Assembly (NCBI GenBank): GCA_033782935.1
Contig: JAWQEG010000259.1
Coordinates: forward strand, 4,752,001-4,816,000
Source of the DNA: Petrolisthes cinctipes
Taxonomy: Eukaryota > Arthropoda > Malacostraca > Decapoda > Porcellanidae
Reading direction: 5' to 3'
DNA: 64,000 nucleotides
The position numbers were made by a program, and so were the translations under genes. The notes beneath the pieces were generated by a model, which was not told the origin of the DNA, did not search any database, and saw nothing but the letters and a program-made list of their open reading frames with translations. Positions 1 to 10,320 of the stretch are shown here, one piece after another (positions within the stretch are counted from its first letter, which is position 1; each line of letters opens with the position of its first letter).

Positions 1-416
1 TTCAGTACCCGTTTATATCTCAAATTCAGGCTCAAAACACCCGAAAATTCAATATTTTGGGGTCCGAGAAGCAATCTGTACATGCCTACTCAGTGTTAGA
101 GTATTTTCAATATACAGGCCCAAAACATGCTGAAAATCGATATTTTAGATGCCCAAAGTCAATATGTGCATGTATCTTCTGTACCAGTTTATATCTCAAA
201 TTCAGGCTCAAAACACCCGAAAATTCAATATTTTGGGGTCCCAGAAGCAATCTGTACATGCCTACTCAGTGCTAGAATATTTTCAAAATATAGGCTGAAA
301 ACATGCTAAAAATCGATCTTTTAGGTGCCAAAAAGTCGATATCTCAAATTCAGTCCCAAAACACCCGAAAATTCGATATTTAGGGGTCCCAGAAGCGATC
401 TGTACATGCCTACTCC
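1..416 (+). repeat. Partial HOR unit at the left edge (a tail, c, d)
   Basis: The window opens inside half B of an a-type monomer, whose tail runs to 92. It is followed by a 176-bp c monomer (93-268) and a 148-bp short d monomer (269-416). The a tail carries a diagnostic 'ggtccgagaagc' instead of 'ggtcccagaagc'. The same variant, with the same c type reading 'caatatacaggccc', returns in the three-mers at 2274 and 4808, so these are copies of one HOR variant. Confidence 0.9.
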
Positions 417-593
417 GTGTTAGAGTATTTTCAAAATACATGCTCAAAACATACTGAAAATCGATCTTTTAGGTGCACAAAAGTCGATATGTGCATGCAT
501 CTTCTGTACCCGTTTATATCTCAAATTCAGGCTCAAAACACCCGAAAATTCAATATTTTGGGGTCCCAGAAGCAATCTGTACATGCCTACTCC
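417..593 (+). repeat. Monomer class a (177 bp), example
   Basis: Class a is marked by 'catgctcaaaacatactg', then 'ggtgcacaaaagtcg' and the intact dyad TGCATGCA. Its A half usually reads 'attcaatatttt' and 'agaagcaatctg', both CpA where class b has CpG. Most a monomers elsewhere have 'cttcagtaccc'; this copy has 'cttctgtaccc'. In HOR units a is always first, directly after a short d monomer. Confidence 0.9.
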
Positions 594-615
594 GTGTTAG
601 AGTATTTTCAAAATA
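528..615 (+). repeat. Half-monomer A (88 bp), example
   Basis: Half A begins 'caggctcaaaacacccg', continues 'gaaaattc', 'atattttggggtccc' and 'ctgtacatgcctactccg', and ends 'attttcaaaata'. It aligns nearly without gaps to half B: 'caggc.caaaac', 'atcgat/ttcgat', 'atatttt.gg', 'ccc', 'cgat.tgt.catgc' and the final 'caaa' fall in the same order and spacing. I judge identity to be roughly two thirds by eye. This shows that the 177-bp monomer arose as a dimer. Confidence 0.8.
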
Positions 616-770
616 AAGGCCAAAAACATACTGAAAATCGATCTTTTAGGTGCCCAAAAGTCGATATGTGCATGCATCTTCTGTACCCGTTTATATCTCA
701 AATTCTGGCCATAAACACTCGAAAATTCGATATTTTGGGGTCCCAGAAGCGATCTGTACATGCCTACTCC
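594..770 (+). repeat. Monomer class b (177 bp), example
   Basis: Class b carries 'ggccaaaaacatactg', 'ggtgcccaaaagtcg', the dyad TGCATGCA, and 'ttctggccctaaacac' at the start of its A half (this copy reads 'ccataaacactc'). It keeps CpG at 'attcgatatttt' and 'agaagcgatctg'. It follows a in four-mers and opens many of the three-mers. Confidence 0.9.
616..704 (+). repeat. Half-monomer B (89 bp), example
   Basis: Half B normally begins 'caggcccaaaacatgctg' (this b copy begins 'aaggccaaaaac'), then 'aaaatcgat', 'ttttaggtgccc', 'aaaagtcgatatgtgcatgc', 'cttctgtacccg' and 'tatatctcaaatt'. It is one base longer than half A because of the t in 'aaagtcgat' against 'gaagcgat'. It holds the TGCATGCA palindrome and the 29 bp that short monomers have lost. 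Confidence 0.8.
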
Positions 771-946
771 GTGTTAGAGTATTTTCAAAATTCAGGCACA
801 AAACATGCTGAAAATCGATATTTTTGGTGCCCAAAGTCAATATGTGCATGTATATTCTGTACCCGTTTATATCTCAAATTCAGGCTCAAAACATCCGAAA
901 ATTCAATATTTTGGGGTCCCAGAAGCAATCTGTACATGCCTACTCA
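771..946 (+). repeat. Monomer class c (176 bp), example
   Basis: Class c is one base shorter because it reads 'gcccaaagtcaatatg' where a and b read 'cccaaaagtcgatatg'. It also has 'gtgcatgtatctt', which breaks the TGCATGCA palindrome. Its A half has CpA at both diagnostic places. Two c subtypes alternate: one with 'gatatttttggtgccc' (here) and one with 'gatattttagatgccc'. The missing base shifts the reading frame, which is why plus-strand open frames end just beyond c monomers. Confidence 0.9.
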
Positions 947-1094
947 GTGCTAGAATATTTTCAAAATATAGGCTAAAAACATGCTAAAAATCGATCTTTA
1001 AGGTGCTAAAAAGTCGATATCTCAAATTCAGTCCCAAAACCCCCGAAAATTCGATATTTAGGGGTCCCAGAAGCGATCTGTACATGCCTACTCC
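947..1094 (+). repeat. Short monomer class d (148 bp), example
   Basis: Class d starts 'gtgctagaatattttc' and ends like the other classes, but 'agtcgatat' is joined directly to 'ctcaaattcagtccc'. Compared with class a it lacks 29 bp of half B (one ATAT plus 25 bp). The A half reads 'gatatttaggggtccc'. In region 1 every HOR unit ends with one d monomer, so d is the natural marker of HOR boundaries. A variant, called d' here, has 'cgacattttagg' and 'gaggtcccagaaggtatc'. Confidence 0.95.
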
Positions 1095-2273
1095 GTGTTA
1101 GAGTATTTTCAAAATACATGCTCAAAACATACTGAAAATCGATCTTTTAGGTGCACAAAAGTCGATATGTGCATGCATCTTCAGTACCCGTTTATATCTC
1201 AAATTCAGGCTCAAAACACCCGAAAATTCAATATTTTGGGGTCCCAGACGCAATCTGTACATGCCTACTCCGTGTTAGAGTATTTTCAAAATACAGGCCA
1301 AAAACATACTGAAAATCAAACTTTTAGGTGCCCAAAAGTCGATATGTGCATGCATCTTCTGTACCCGTTTATATCTCAAATTCTGGCCCTAAACACCCGA
1401 AAATTCGATATTTTGGGGTCCCAGAAGCGATCTGTACATGCCTACTCCATGTTAGAGTATTTTCAAAATTCAGGCCCAAAACATGCTGAAAATCGATATT
1501 TTTGGTGCCCAAAGTCAATATGTGCATGTATCTTCTGTACCCGTTTATATCTCAAATTCAGGCTCAAAACACCCGAAAATTCAATATTTTGGGGTCCCAG
1601 AAGCAATCTGTACATGCCTACTCAGTGCTAGAATATTTTCAAAATATAGGCTAAAAACATGCTAAAAATCGATCTTTTAGATGCCAAAAAGTCGATATCT
1701 CAAATTCAGTCCCAAAACACCCGAAAATTCGATATTTAGGGGTCCCAGAAGCGATCTGTACATGCCTACTCCGTGTTAGAGTATTTTCAAAATACAGGCC
1801 AAAAACATACTGAAAATCGATCTTTTAGGTGCCCAAAAGTCGATATGTGCATGCATCTTCTGTACCCGTTTATATCTCAAATTCTGGCCCTAAACACCCG
1901 AAAATTCGATATTTTGGGGTCCCAGAAGCGATCTGTACATGCCTACTCCATGTTAGAGTATTTTCAAAATTCAGGCCCAAAACATGCTGAAAATCGATAT
2001 TTTTGGTGCCCAAAGTCAATATGTGCATGTATCTTCTGTACCCGTTTATATCTCAAATTCAGGCTCAAAACACCCGAAAATTCAATATTTTGGGGTCCCA
2101 GAAGCAATCTGTACATGCCTACTCAGTGCTAGAATATTTTCAAAATATAGGCTAAAAACATGCTAAAAATCGATCTTTTAGATGCCAAAAAGTCGATATC
2201 TCAAATTCAGTCCCAAAACACCCGAAAATTCGATATTTAGGGGTCCCAGAAGCGATCTGTACATGCCTACTCC
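1095..2273 (+). repeat. Four-mer plus three-mer made by a 501-bp b-c-d duplication
   Basis: The unit 1095-1772 is a-b-c-d; 1773-2273 is b-c-d without a. The b-c-d parts (1272-1772 and 1773-2273, offset 501) share 'tactccatgttag' before c and 'ttagatgcca' in d. One difference I see is 'aatcaaactttt' in the first b against 'aatcgatctttt' in the second. The simplest reading is a local tandem duplication of three monomers. Confidence 0.85.
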
Positions 2274-5200
2274 GTGTTAGAGTATTTTCAAAATACATGC
2301 TCAAAACATACTGAAAATCGATCTTTTAGGTGCACAAAAGTCGATATGTGCATGCATCTTCAGTACCCGTTTATATCTCAAATTCAGGCTCAAAACACCC
2401 GAAAATTCAATATTTTGGGGTCCGAGAAGCAATCTGTACATGCCTACTCAGTGTTAGAGTATTTTCAATATACAGGCCCAAAACATGCTGAAAATCGATA
2501 TTTTAGATGCCCAAAGTCAATATGTGCATGTATCTTCTGTACCCGTTTATATCTCAAATTCAGGCTCAAAACACCCGAAAATTCAATATTTTGGGGTCCC
2601 AGAAGCAATCTGTACATGCCTACTCAGTGCTAGAATATTTTCAAAATATAGGCTGAAAACATGCTAAAAATCGATCTTTTAGGTGCCAAAAAGTCGATAT
2701 CTCAAATTCAGTCCCAAAACACCCGAAAATTCGATATTTAGGGGTCCCAGAAGCGATCTGTACATGCCTACTCCGTGTTAGAGTATTTTCAAAATACATG
2801 CTCAAAACATACTGAAAATCGATCTTTTAGGTGCACAAAAGTCGATATGTGCATGCATCTTCTGTACCCGTTTATATCTCAAATTCAGGCTCAAAACACC
2901 CGAAAATTCAATATTTTGGGGTCCCAGAAGCAATCTGTACATGCCTACTCCGTGTTAGAGTATTTTCAAAATAAAGGCCAAAAACATACTGAAAATCGAT
3001 CTTTTAGGTGCCCAAAAGTCGATATGTGCATGCATCTTCTGTACCCGTTTATATCTCAAATTCTGGCCCTAAACACCCGAAAATTCGATATTTTGGGGTC
3101 CCAGAAGCGATCTGTACATGCCTACTCCGTGTTAGAGTATTTTCAAAATTCAGGCACAAAACATGCTGAAAATCGATATTTTTGGTGCCCAAAGTCAATA
3201 TGTGCATGTATATTCTGTACCCGTTTATATCTCAAATTCAGGCTCAAAACACCCGAAAATTCAATATTTTGGGGTCCCAGAAGCAATCTGTACATGCCTA
3301 CTCAGTGCTAGAATATTTTCAAAATATAGGCTAAAAACATGCTAAAAATCGATCTTTAAGGTGCTAAAAAGTCGATATCTCAAATTCAGTCCCAAAACAA
3401 CCGAAAATTCGATATTTAGGGGTCCCAGAAGCGATCTGTACATGCCTACTCCGTGTTAGAGTATTTTCAAAATACATGCTCAAAACATACTGATAATCGA
3501 TCTTTTAGGTGCACAAAAGTCGATATGTGCATGCATCTTCTGTACCCGTTTATATCTCAAATTCAGGCTCAAAACACCCGAAAATTCAATATTTTGGGGT
3601 CCCAGAAGCAATCTGTACATGCCTACTCCGTGTTAGAGTATTTTCAAAATATAGGCCAAAAACATACTGAAAATCGATCTTTTAGGTGCCCAAAAGTCGA
3701 TATGTGCATGCATCTTCTGTACCCGTTTATATCTCAAATTCTGGCCCTAAACACCCGAAAATTCGATATTTTGGGGTCCCAGAAGCGATCTGTACATGCC
3801 TACTCCGTGTTAGAGTATTTTCAAAATTCAGGCACAAAACATGCTGAAAATCGATATTTTTGGTGCCCAAAGTCAATATGTGCATGTATATTCTGTACCC
3901 GTTTATATCTCAAATTCAGGCTCAAAACACCCGAAAATTCAATATTTTGGGGTCCCAGAAGCAATCTGTACATGCCTACTCAGTGCTAGAATATTTTCAA
4001 AATATAGGCTAAAAACATGCTAAAAATCGATCTTTAAGGTGCTAAAAAGTCGATATCTCAAATTCAGTCCCAAACCCCCGAAAATTCGATATTTAGGGGT
4101 CCCAGAAGCGTTCTGTACATGCCTACTCCGTGTTAGAGTATTTTCAAAATACATGCTCAAAACATACTGAAAATCGATCTTTTAGGTGCACAAAAGTCGA
4201 TATGTGCATGCATCTTCAGTACCCGTTTATATCTCAAATTCAGGCTCAAAACACCCGAAAATTCAATATTTTGGGGTCCCAGACGCAATCTGTACATGCC
4301 TACTCCGTGTTAGAGTATTTTCAAAATAAAGGCCAAAAACATACTGAAAATCGATCTTTTAGGTTCCCAAAAGTCGATATGTGCATGCATCTTCTGTACC
4401 CGTTTATATCTCAAATTCTGGCCCTAAACACCCGAAAATTCGATATTTTGGGGTCCCAGAAGCGATCTGTACATGCCTACTCCGTGTTAGAGTATTTTCA
4501 AAATTCAGGCCCAAAACATGCTGAAAATCGATATTTTTGGTGCCCAAAGTCAATATGTGCATGTATCTTCTGTACCCGTTTATATCTCAAATTCAGGCTC
4601 AAAACACCCGAAAATTCAATATTTTGGGGTCCCAGAAGCAATCTGTACATGCCTACTCAGTGCTAGAATATTTTCAAAATATAGGCTAAAAACATGCTAA
4701 AAATCGATCTTTTAGATGCCAAAAAGTCGATATCTCAAATTCAGTCCCAAAACACCCGAAAATTCGATATTTAGGGGTCCCAGAAGCGATCTGTACATGC
4801 CTACTCCGTGTTAGAGTATTTTCAAAATACATGCTCAAAACATACTGAAAATCGATCTTTTAGGTGCACAAAAGTCGATATGTGCATGCATCTTCAGTAC
4901 CCGTTTATATCTCAAATTCAGGCTCAAAACACCCGAAAATTCAATTTTTTGGGGTCCGAGAAGCAATCTGTACATGCCTACTCAGTGTTAGAGTATTTTC
5001 AATATACAGGCCCAAAACATGCTGAAAATCGATATTTTAGATGCCCAAAGTCAATATGTGCATGTATCTTCTGTACCAGTTTATATCTCAAATTCAGGCT
5101 CAAAACACCCGAAAATTCAATATTTTGGGGTCCCAGAAGCAATCTGTACATGCCTACTCAGTGCTAGAATATTTTCAAAATATAGGCTGAAAACATGCTA

Positions 5201-5308
5201 AAAATCGATCTTTTAGGTGCCAAAAAGTCGATATCTCAAATTCAGTCCCAAAACACCCGAAAATTCGATATTTAGGGGTCCCAGAAGCGATCTGTACATG
5301 CCTACTCC
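2274..5308 (+). repeat. HOR block with repeated unit variants (501, 678, 677, 678, 501 bp)
   Basis: Unit starts are 2274 (a-c-d, 'ggtccgagaagc'), 2775 and 3453 (a-b-c-d with 'caggcacaaaac' in c), 4130 (a-b-c-d with 'cagacgcaatc') and 4808 (a-c-d, 'ggtccgagaagc' again). The order resembles 417-2774, so a supra-unit of about 2.4-2.5 kb seems to have been copied: the marker recurs with spacings of 2358 and 2534 bp. The unit at 3453 is 677 bp because its d is one base short ('cccaaacccccg'). Confidence 0.85.
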
Positions 5309-6488
5309 GTGTTAGAGTATTTTCAAAATACATGCTCAAAACATACTGAAAATCGATCTTTTAGGTGCACAAAAGTCGATATGTGCATGTATCTTCAGTA
5401 CCCGTTTATATCTCAAATTCAGGCTCAAAACACCCGAAAATTCGATATTTTGGGGTCCCAGAAGCGATCTGTACATGCCTACTCCGTGTTAGAGTATTTT
5501 CAAAATTCAGGCCCAAAACATGCTGAAAATCGATATTTTTGGTGCCCAAAGTCAATATGTGCATGTATCTTCTGTACCCGTTTATATCTCAAATTCAGGC
5601 TCAAAACACCCGAAAATTCAATATTTTGGGGTCCCAGAAGCAATCTGTACATGCCTACTCAGTGCTAGAATATTTTCAAAATATAGGCTAAAAACATGCT
5701 AAAAATCGATCTTATAGGTGCTAAAAAGTCGATATCTCAAATTCAGTCCCAAAACACCCGAAAATTCGATATTTAGGGGTCCCAGAAGCGATCTGTACAT
5801 GCCTACTCCGTGTTAGAGTATTTTCAAAATACATGCTCAAAACATACTGAAAATCGATCTTTTAGGTGCACAAAAGTCGATATGTGAATGCATCTTCTGT
5901 ACCCGTTTATATCTCAAATTCAGGCTCAAAAACACCCGAAAATTCAATATTTTGGGGTCCCAGAAGCAATCTGTACATGCCTACTCCGTGTTAGAGTATT
6001 TTCAAAATAAAGGCCAAAAACATACTGAAAATCGATCTTTTAGGTGCCCAAAAGTCGATATGTGCATGCATCTTCTGTACCCGTTTATATCTCAAATTCT
6101 GGCCCTAAACACCCGAAAATTCAATATTTTGGGGTCCCAGAAGCGATCTGTACATGCCTACTCCGTGTTAGAGTATTTTCAAAATTCAGGCACAAAACAT
6201 GCTGAAAATCGATATTTTTGGTGCCCAAAGTCAATATGTGCATGTATCTTCTGTACCCGTTTATATCTCAAATTCAGGCTCAAAACACCCGAAAATTCAA
6301 TATTTTGGGGTCCCAGAAGCAATCTGTACATGCCTACTCAGTGCTAGAATATTTTCAAAATATAGGCTAAAAACATGCTAAAAATCGATCTTTAAGGTCC
6401 TAAAAAGTCGATATCTCAAATTCAGTCCCAAAACCCCCGAAAATTCGATATTTAGTGGTCCCAGAAGCGATCTGTACATGCCTACTCC
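5309..6488 (+). repeat. Three-mer with chimeric first monomer, then 679-bp four-mer
   Basis: In 5309-5809 the first monomer begins like class a ('catgctcaaaac', 'gcacaaaagtcg') but ends like class b ('attcgatatttt', 'agaagcgatctg'), suggesting recombination inside the monomer. In 5810-6488 a carries an extra A in 'ctcaaaaacacccg', giving 679 bp and breaking the open frame; its b is also mixed ('attcaatatttt' with 'agaagcgatctg'). Confidence 0.8.
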
Positions 6489-9400
6489 GTGTTAGAGTAT
6501 TTTCAAAATACATGCTCAAAACATACTGAAAATCGATCTTTTAGGTGCACAAAAGTCGATATGTGCATGTATCTTCAGTACCCGTTTATATCTCAAATTC
6601 AGGCTCAAAACACCCGAAAATTCAATATTTTGGGGTCCCAGAAGAAATCTGTACATGCCTACTCCGTGTTAGAGTATTTTCAAAATAAAGGCCAAAAACA
6701 TACTGAAAATCGATCTTTTAGGTGCCCAAAAGTCGATATGTGCATGCATCTTCTGTACCCGTTTATATCTCAAATTCTGGCCCTAAACACCCGAAAATTC
6801 GATATTTTGGGGTCCCAGAAGCGATCTGTACATGCCTACTCCGTGTTAGAGTATTTTCAAAATTCAGGCCCAAAACATGCTGAAAATCGATATTTTTGGT
6901 GCCGAAAGTCAATATGTGCATGTATCTTCTGTACCCGTTTATATCTCAAATTCTGGCTCAAAACACCCGAAAATTCAATATTTTGGGGTCCCAGAAGCAA
7001 TCTGTACATGCCTAATCAGTGCTAGAATATTTTCAAAATATAGGCTAAAAACATGCTAAAAATCGATCTTTTAGGTGCCAAAAAGTCGATATCTCAAATT
7101 CAGTACCAAAACACCCGAAAATTCGATATTTAAGGGTCCCAGAAGCGATCTGTACATGCCTACTCAGTGTTAGAGTATTTTCAAAATACATGCTCAAAAC
7201 ATACTGAAAATCGATCTTTTAGGTGCACAAAAGTCGATATGTGCATGCATCTTCAATACCCGTTTATATCTCAAATTCAGGCTCAAAACACCCGAAAATT
7301 CAATATTTTGGGGTCCCAGAAGCAATCTGTACATGCCTACACAGTGCTAGAATATTTTCAAAATATAGGCTAAAAAACTTGCTAAAAATCGACATTTTAG
7401 GTGCCAAAAAATCGATATCTCAAATTCAGTCACAAAACACCCGAAAATTCTATATTTAGAGGTCCCAGAAGGTATCTGTTCATGCCTACTCCGTGTTAGA
7501 GTATTTTCAAAATACAGGCCAAAAACATACTGAAAATCGATCTCTTAGGTGCCCAAAAGTCGATATGTGCATGCATCTTCTGTACCCGTTTATATCTCAA
7601 ATTCAGGCTCAAAACACCCGAAAATTCAATATTTTGGGGTCCGAGAAGCAATATGTACATGCCTACTCAGTGTTAGAGTATTTTCAAAATACAGGCCCAA
7701 AACATGCTGAAAATCGATATTTTAGATGCCCAAAGTCAATATGTGCATGTATCTTCTGTACCAGTTTATATCTCAAATTCAGGCTCAAAACACCCGAAAA
7801 TTCAATATTTTGGGGTCCCAGAAGCAATCTGTACATGCCTACTCAGTGCTAGAATATTTTCAAAATATAGGCTGAAAACATGCTAAAAATCGATCTTTTA
7901 GGTGCCAAAAAGTCGATATCTCAAATTCAATCCCAAAACACCCGAAAATTCGATATTTAGGGGTCCCAGAAGCGATCTGTACATGCCTACTCCGTGTTAG
8001 AGTATTTTCAAAATACATGCTCAAAACATACTGAAAATCGATCTTTTAGGTGCACAAAAGTCGATATGTGCATGTATCTTCAGTACCCGTTTATATCTCA
8101 AATTCAGGCTCAAAACACCCGAAAATTCAATATTTTGGGGTCCCAGAAGCAATCTGTACATGCCTACTCCGTGTTAGAGTATTTTCAAAATAAAGGCCAA
8201 AAACATACTGAAAATCGATCTTTTAGGTGCCCAAAAGTCGATATGTGCATGCATCTTCTGTACCCGTTTATATCTCAAATTCTGGCCCTAAACACCCGAA
8301 AATTCGATATTTTGGGGTCCCAGAAGCGATCTGTACATGCCTACTCCGTGTTAGAGTATTTTCAAAATTCAGGCCCAAAACATGCTGAAAATCGATATTT
8401 TTGGTGCCGAAAGTCAATATGTGCATGTATCTTCTGTACCCGTTTATATCTCAAATTCTGGCTCAAAACACCCGAAAATTCAATATTTTGGGGTCCCAGA
8501 AGCGTTCTGTACATGCCTACTCAGTGCTAGAATATTTTCAAAATATAGGCTAAAAACATGCTAAAAATCGATCTTTTAGGTGCCAAAAAGTCGATATCTC
8601 AAATTCAGTACCAAAACACCCGAAAATTCGATATTTAAGGGTCCCAGAAGCGATCTGTACATGCCTTCTCAGTGTTAGAGTATTTTCAAAATACATGCTC
8701 AAAACATACTGAAAATCGATCTTTTAGGTGCACAAAAGTCGATATGTGCATGCATCTTCAATACCCGTTTATATCTCAAATTCAGGCTCAAAACACCCGA
8801 AAATTCAATATTTTGGGGTCCCAGAAGCAATCTGTACATGCCTACACAGTGCTAGAATATTTTCAAAATATAGGCTAAAAAACTTGCTAAAAATCGACAT
8901 TTTAGGTGCCAAAAAATCGATATCTCAAATTCAGTCACAAAACACCCGAAAATTCTATATTTAGAGGTCCCAGAAGGTATCTGTTCATGCCTACTCCGTG
9001 TTAGAGTATTTTCAAAATACAGGCCAAAAACATACTGAAGATCGATCTCTTAGGTGCCCAAAAGTCGATATGTGCATGCATCTTCTGTACCCGTTTATAT
9101 CTCAAATTCTGGCCCTAAACACCCGAAAATTCGATATTTTGGGGTCCCAGAAGCGATCTGTACATGCCTACTCCGTGTTAGAGTATTTTCAAAATTCAGG
9201 CCCAAAACATGCTAAAAATCGATATTTTTGGTGCCCAAAGTCAATATGTGCATGTATCTTCTGTACCCGTTTATATCTCAAATTCAGGCTCAAAACACCC
9301 GAAAATTCAATATTTTGGGTCCCAGAAGCAATCTGTACATGCCTACTCAGTGCTAGAATATTTTCAAAATATAGGCTAAAAACATGCTAAAAATCGATCT

Positions 9401-9497
9401 TTTAGATGCCAAAAAGTCGATATCTCAAATTCAGTCCCAAAACACCTGAAAATTCGATATTTAGGGGTCCCAGAAGCGATCTGTACATGCCTACTCC
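6489..9497 (+). repeat. Two tandem 9-monomer superunits (about 1505 bp each)
   Basis: Units 678 + 326 + 501 bp (6489, 7167, 7493) are followed by 678 + 326 + 500 bp (7994, 8672, 8998), offset 1505. Shared rare variants include 'ggtgccgaaagtc' and 'attctggctcaaaac' in c, 'cttcaataccc' in a, and 'aaaaaacttgctaaaaatc' in the two-mer's d'. The third unit differs: 7493 has the 'ccgag' marker and 8998 has a b-c-d form with 'tattttgggtccc'. The duplication is therefore clear over about 1.1-1.2 kb and replaced after that. Confidence 0.88.
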
Positions 9498-10320
9498 GTG
9501 TTAGAGTATTTTCAAAATACATGCTCAAAACATACTGAAAATCGATCTTTTAGGTGCACAAAAGTCGATATGTGCATGCATCTTCAGTACCCGTTTATAT
9601 CTCAAATTCAGGCTCAAAACACCCGAAAATTCAATATTTTGGGGTCCCAGAAGCAATCTGTACATGCCTACTCAGTGTTAGAGTATTTTCAAAATACAGG
9701 CTCAAAACATGCTGAAAATCGATATTTTAGATGCCCAAAGTCAATATGTGCATGTATCTTCTGTACCCGTTTATATCTCAAATTCAGTCTCAAAACACCC
9801 GAAAATTCAATATTTTGGGGTCCCAGAAGCAATCTGTACATGCCTACACAGTGCTAGAATATTTTCAAAATATAGGCTAAAAACATGCTAAAAATCGACA
9901 TTTTAGGTACCAAAAAATCGATATCTCAAATTCAGTCCCAAAACACCCGAAAATTCGTTAGTTAGAGGTCCCAGAAGGTATCTGTACATGCCTACTACGT
10001 GTTAGATTATTTTCAAAATTCAGGCCCAAAACATGCTAAAAATCGATATTTTTGGTGCCCAAAGTCAATATGTGCATGTATCTTCTGTACCCGTTTATAT
10101 CTCAAATCCAGGCTCAAAACACCAAAATTCAATAATTTGGGGTCCCAGAAGCGATCTGTACATGCCTACTCAGTGCTAGAATATTTTCAAAATATAGGCT
10201 AAAAACATGCTAAAAATCGATCTTTTAGGTGCTAAAAAGTCGATATCTCAAATTCAGTCCCAAAACACCCGAAAATTCGATATTTAGGGGTCCCAGAAGC
10301 GATCTGTACATGCCTACTCC
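9498..10320 (+). repeat. Three-mer ending in d', then a shortened two-mer
   Basis: 9498-9998 is a-c-d', the d' reading 'gttagttagaggtcccag'. 9999-10320 is a c-type monomer starting 'gtgttagattattttc' plus d; it is 322 bp because 'caccaaaattcaataatt' has lost bases next to 'caccc'. The 'gattatttt' c monomer after d' recurs at 17663, 18665 and 19667. Confidence 0.8.

Larger units (their letters stand above)
417..1094 (+). repeat. Reference four-mer HOR unit a-b-c-d (678 bp)
   Basis: This is the first complete unit and the clearest template: a 417-593 (177 bp), b 594-770 (177 bp), c 771-946 (176 bp), d 947-1094 (148 bp). The sum is 678 bp and the next unit starts in phase at 1095. Its c monomer has 'caggcacaaaac' and 'tgtatattctg', and its d has 'ctttaaggtgct'. 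The units at 2775 and 3453 share these variants, so they are close relatives. Confidence 0.95.

Noticed and set aside
417..593. CENP-B box in the monomer
   Set aside because: 'cccgaaaattcga' looks similar at first, but the spacing between CCCG and the CGA element does not fit the reverse complement of the NTTCGNNNNANNCGGGN core, and the other strand does not match either.
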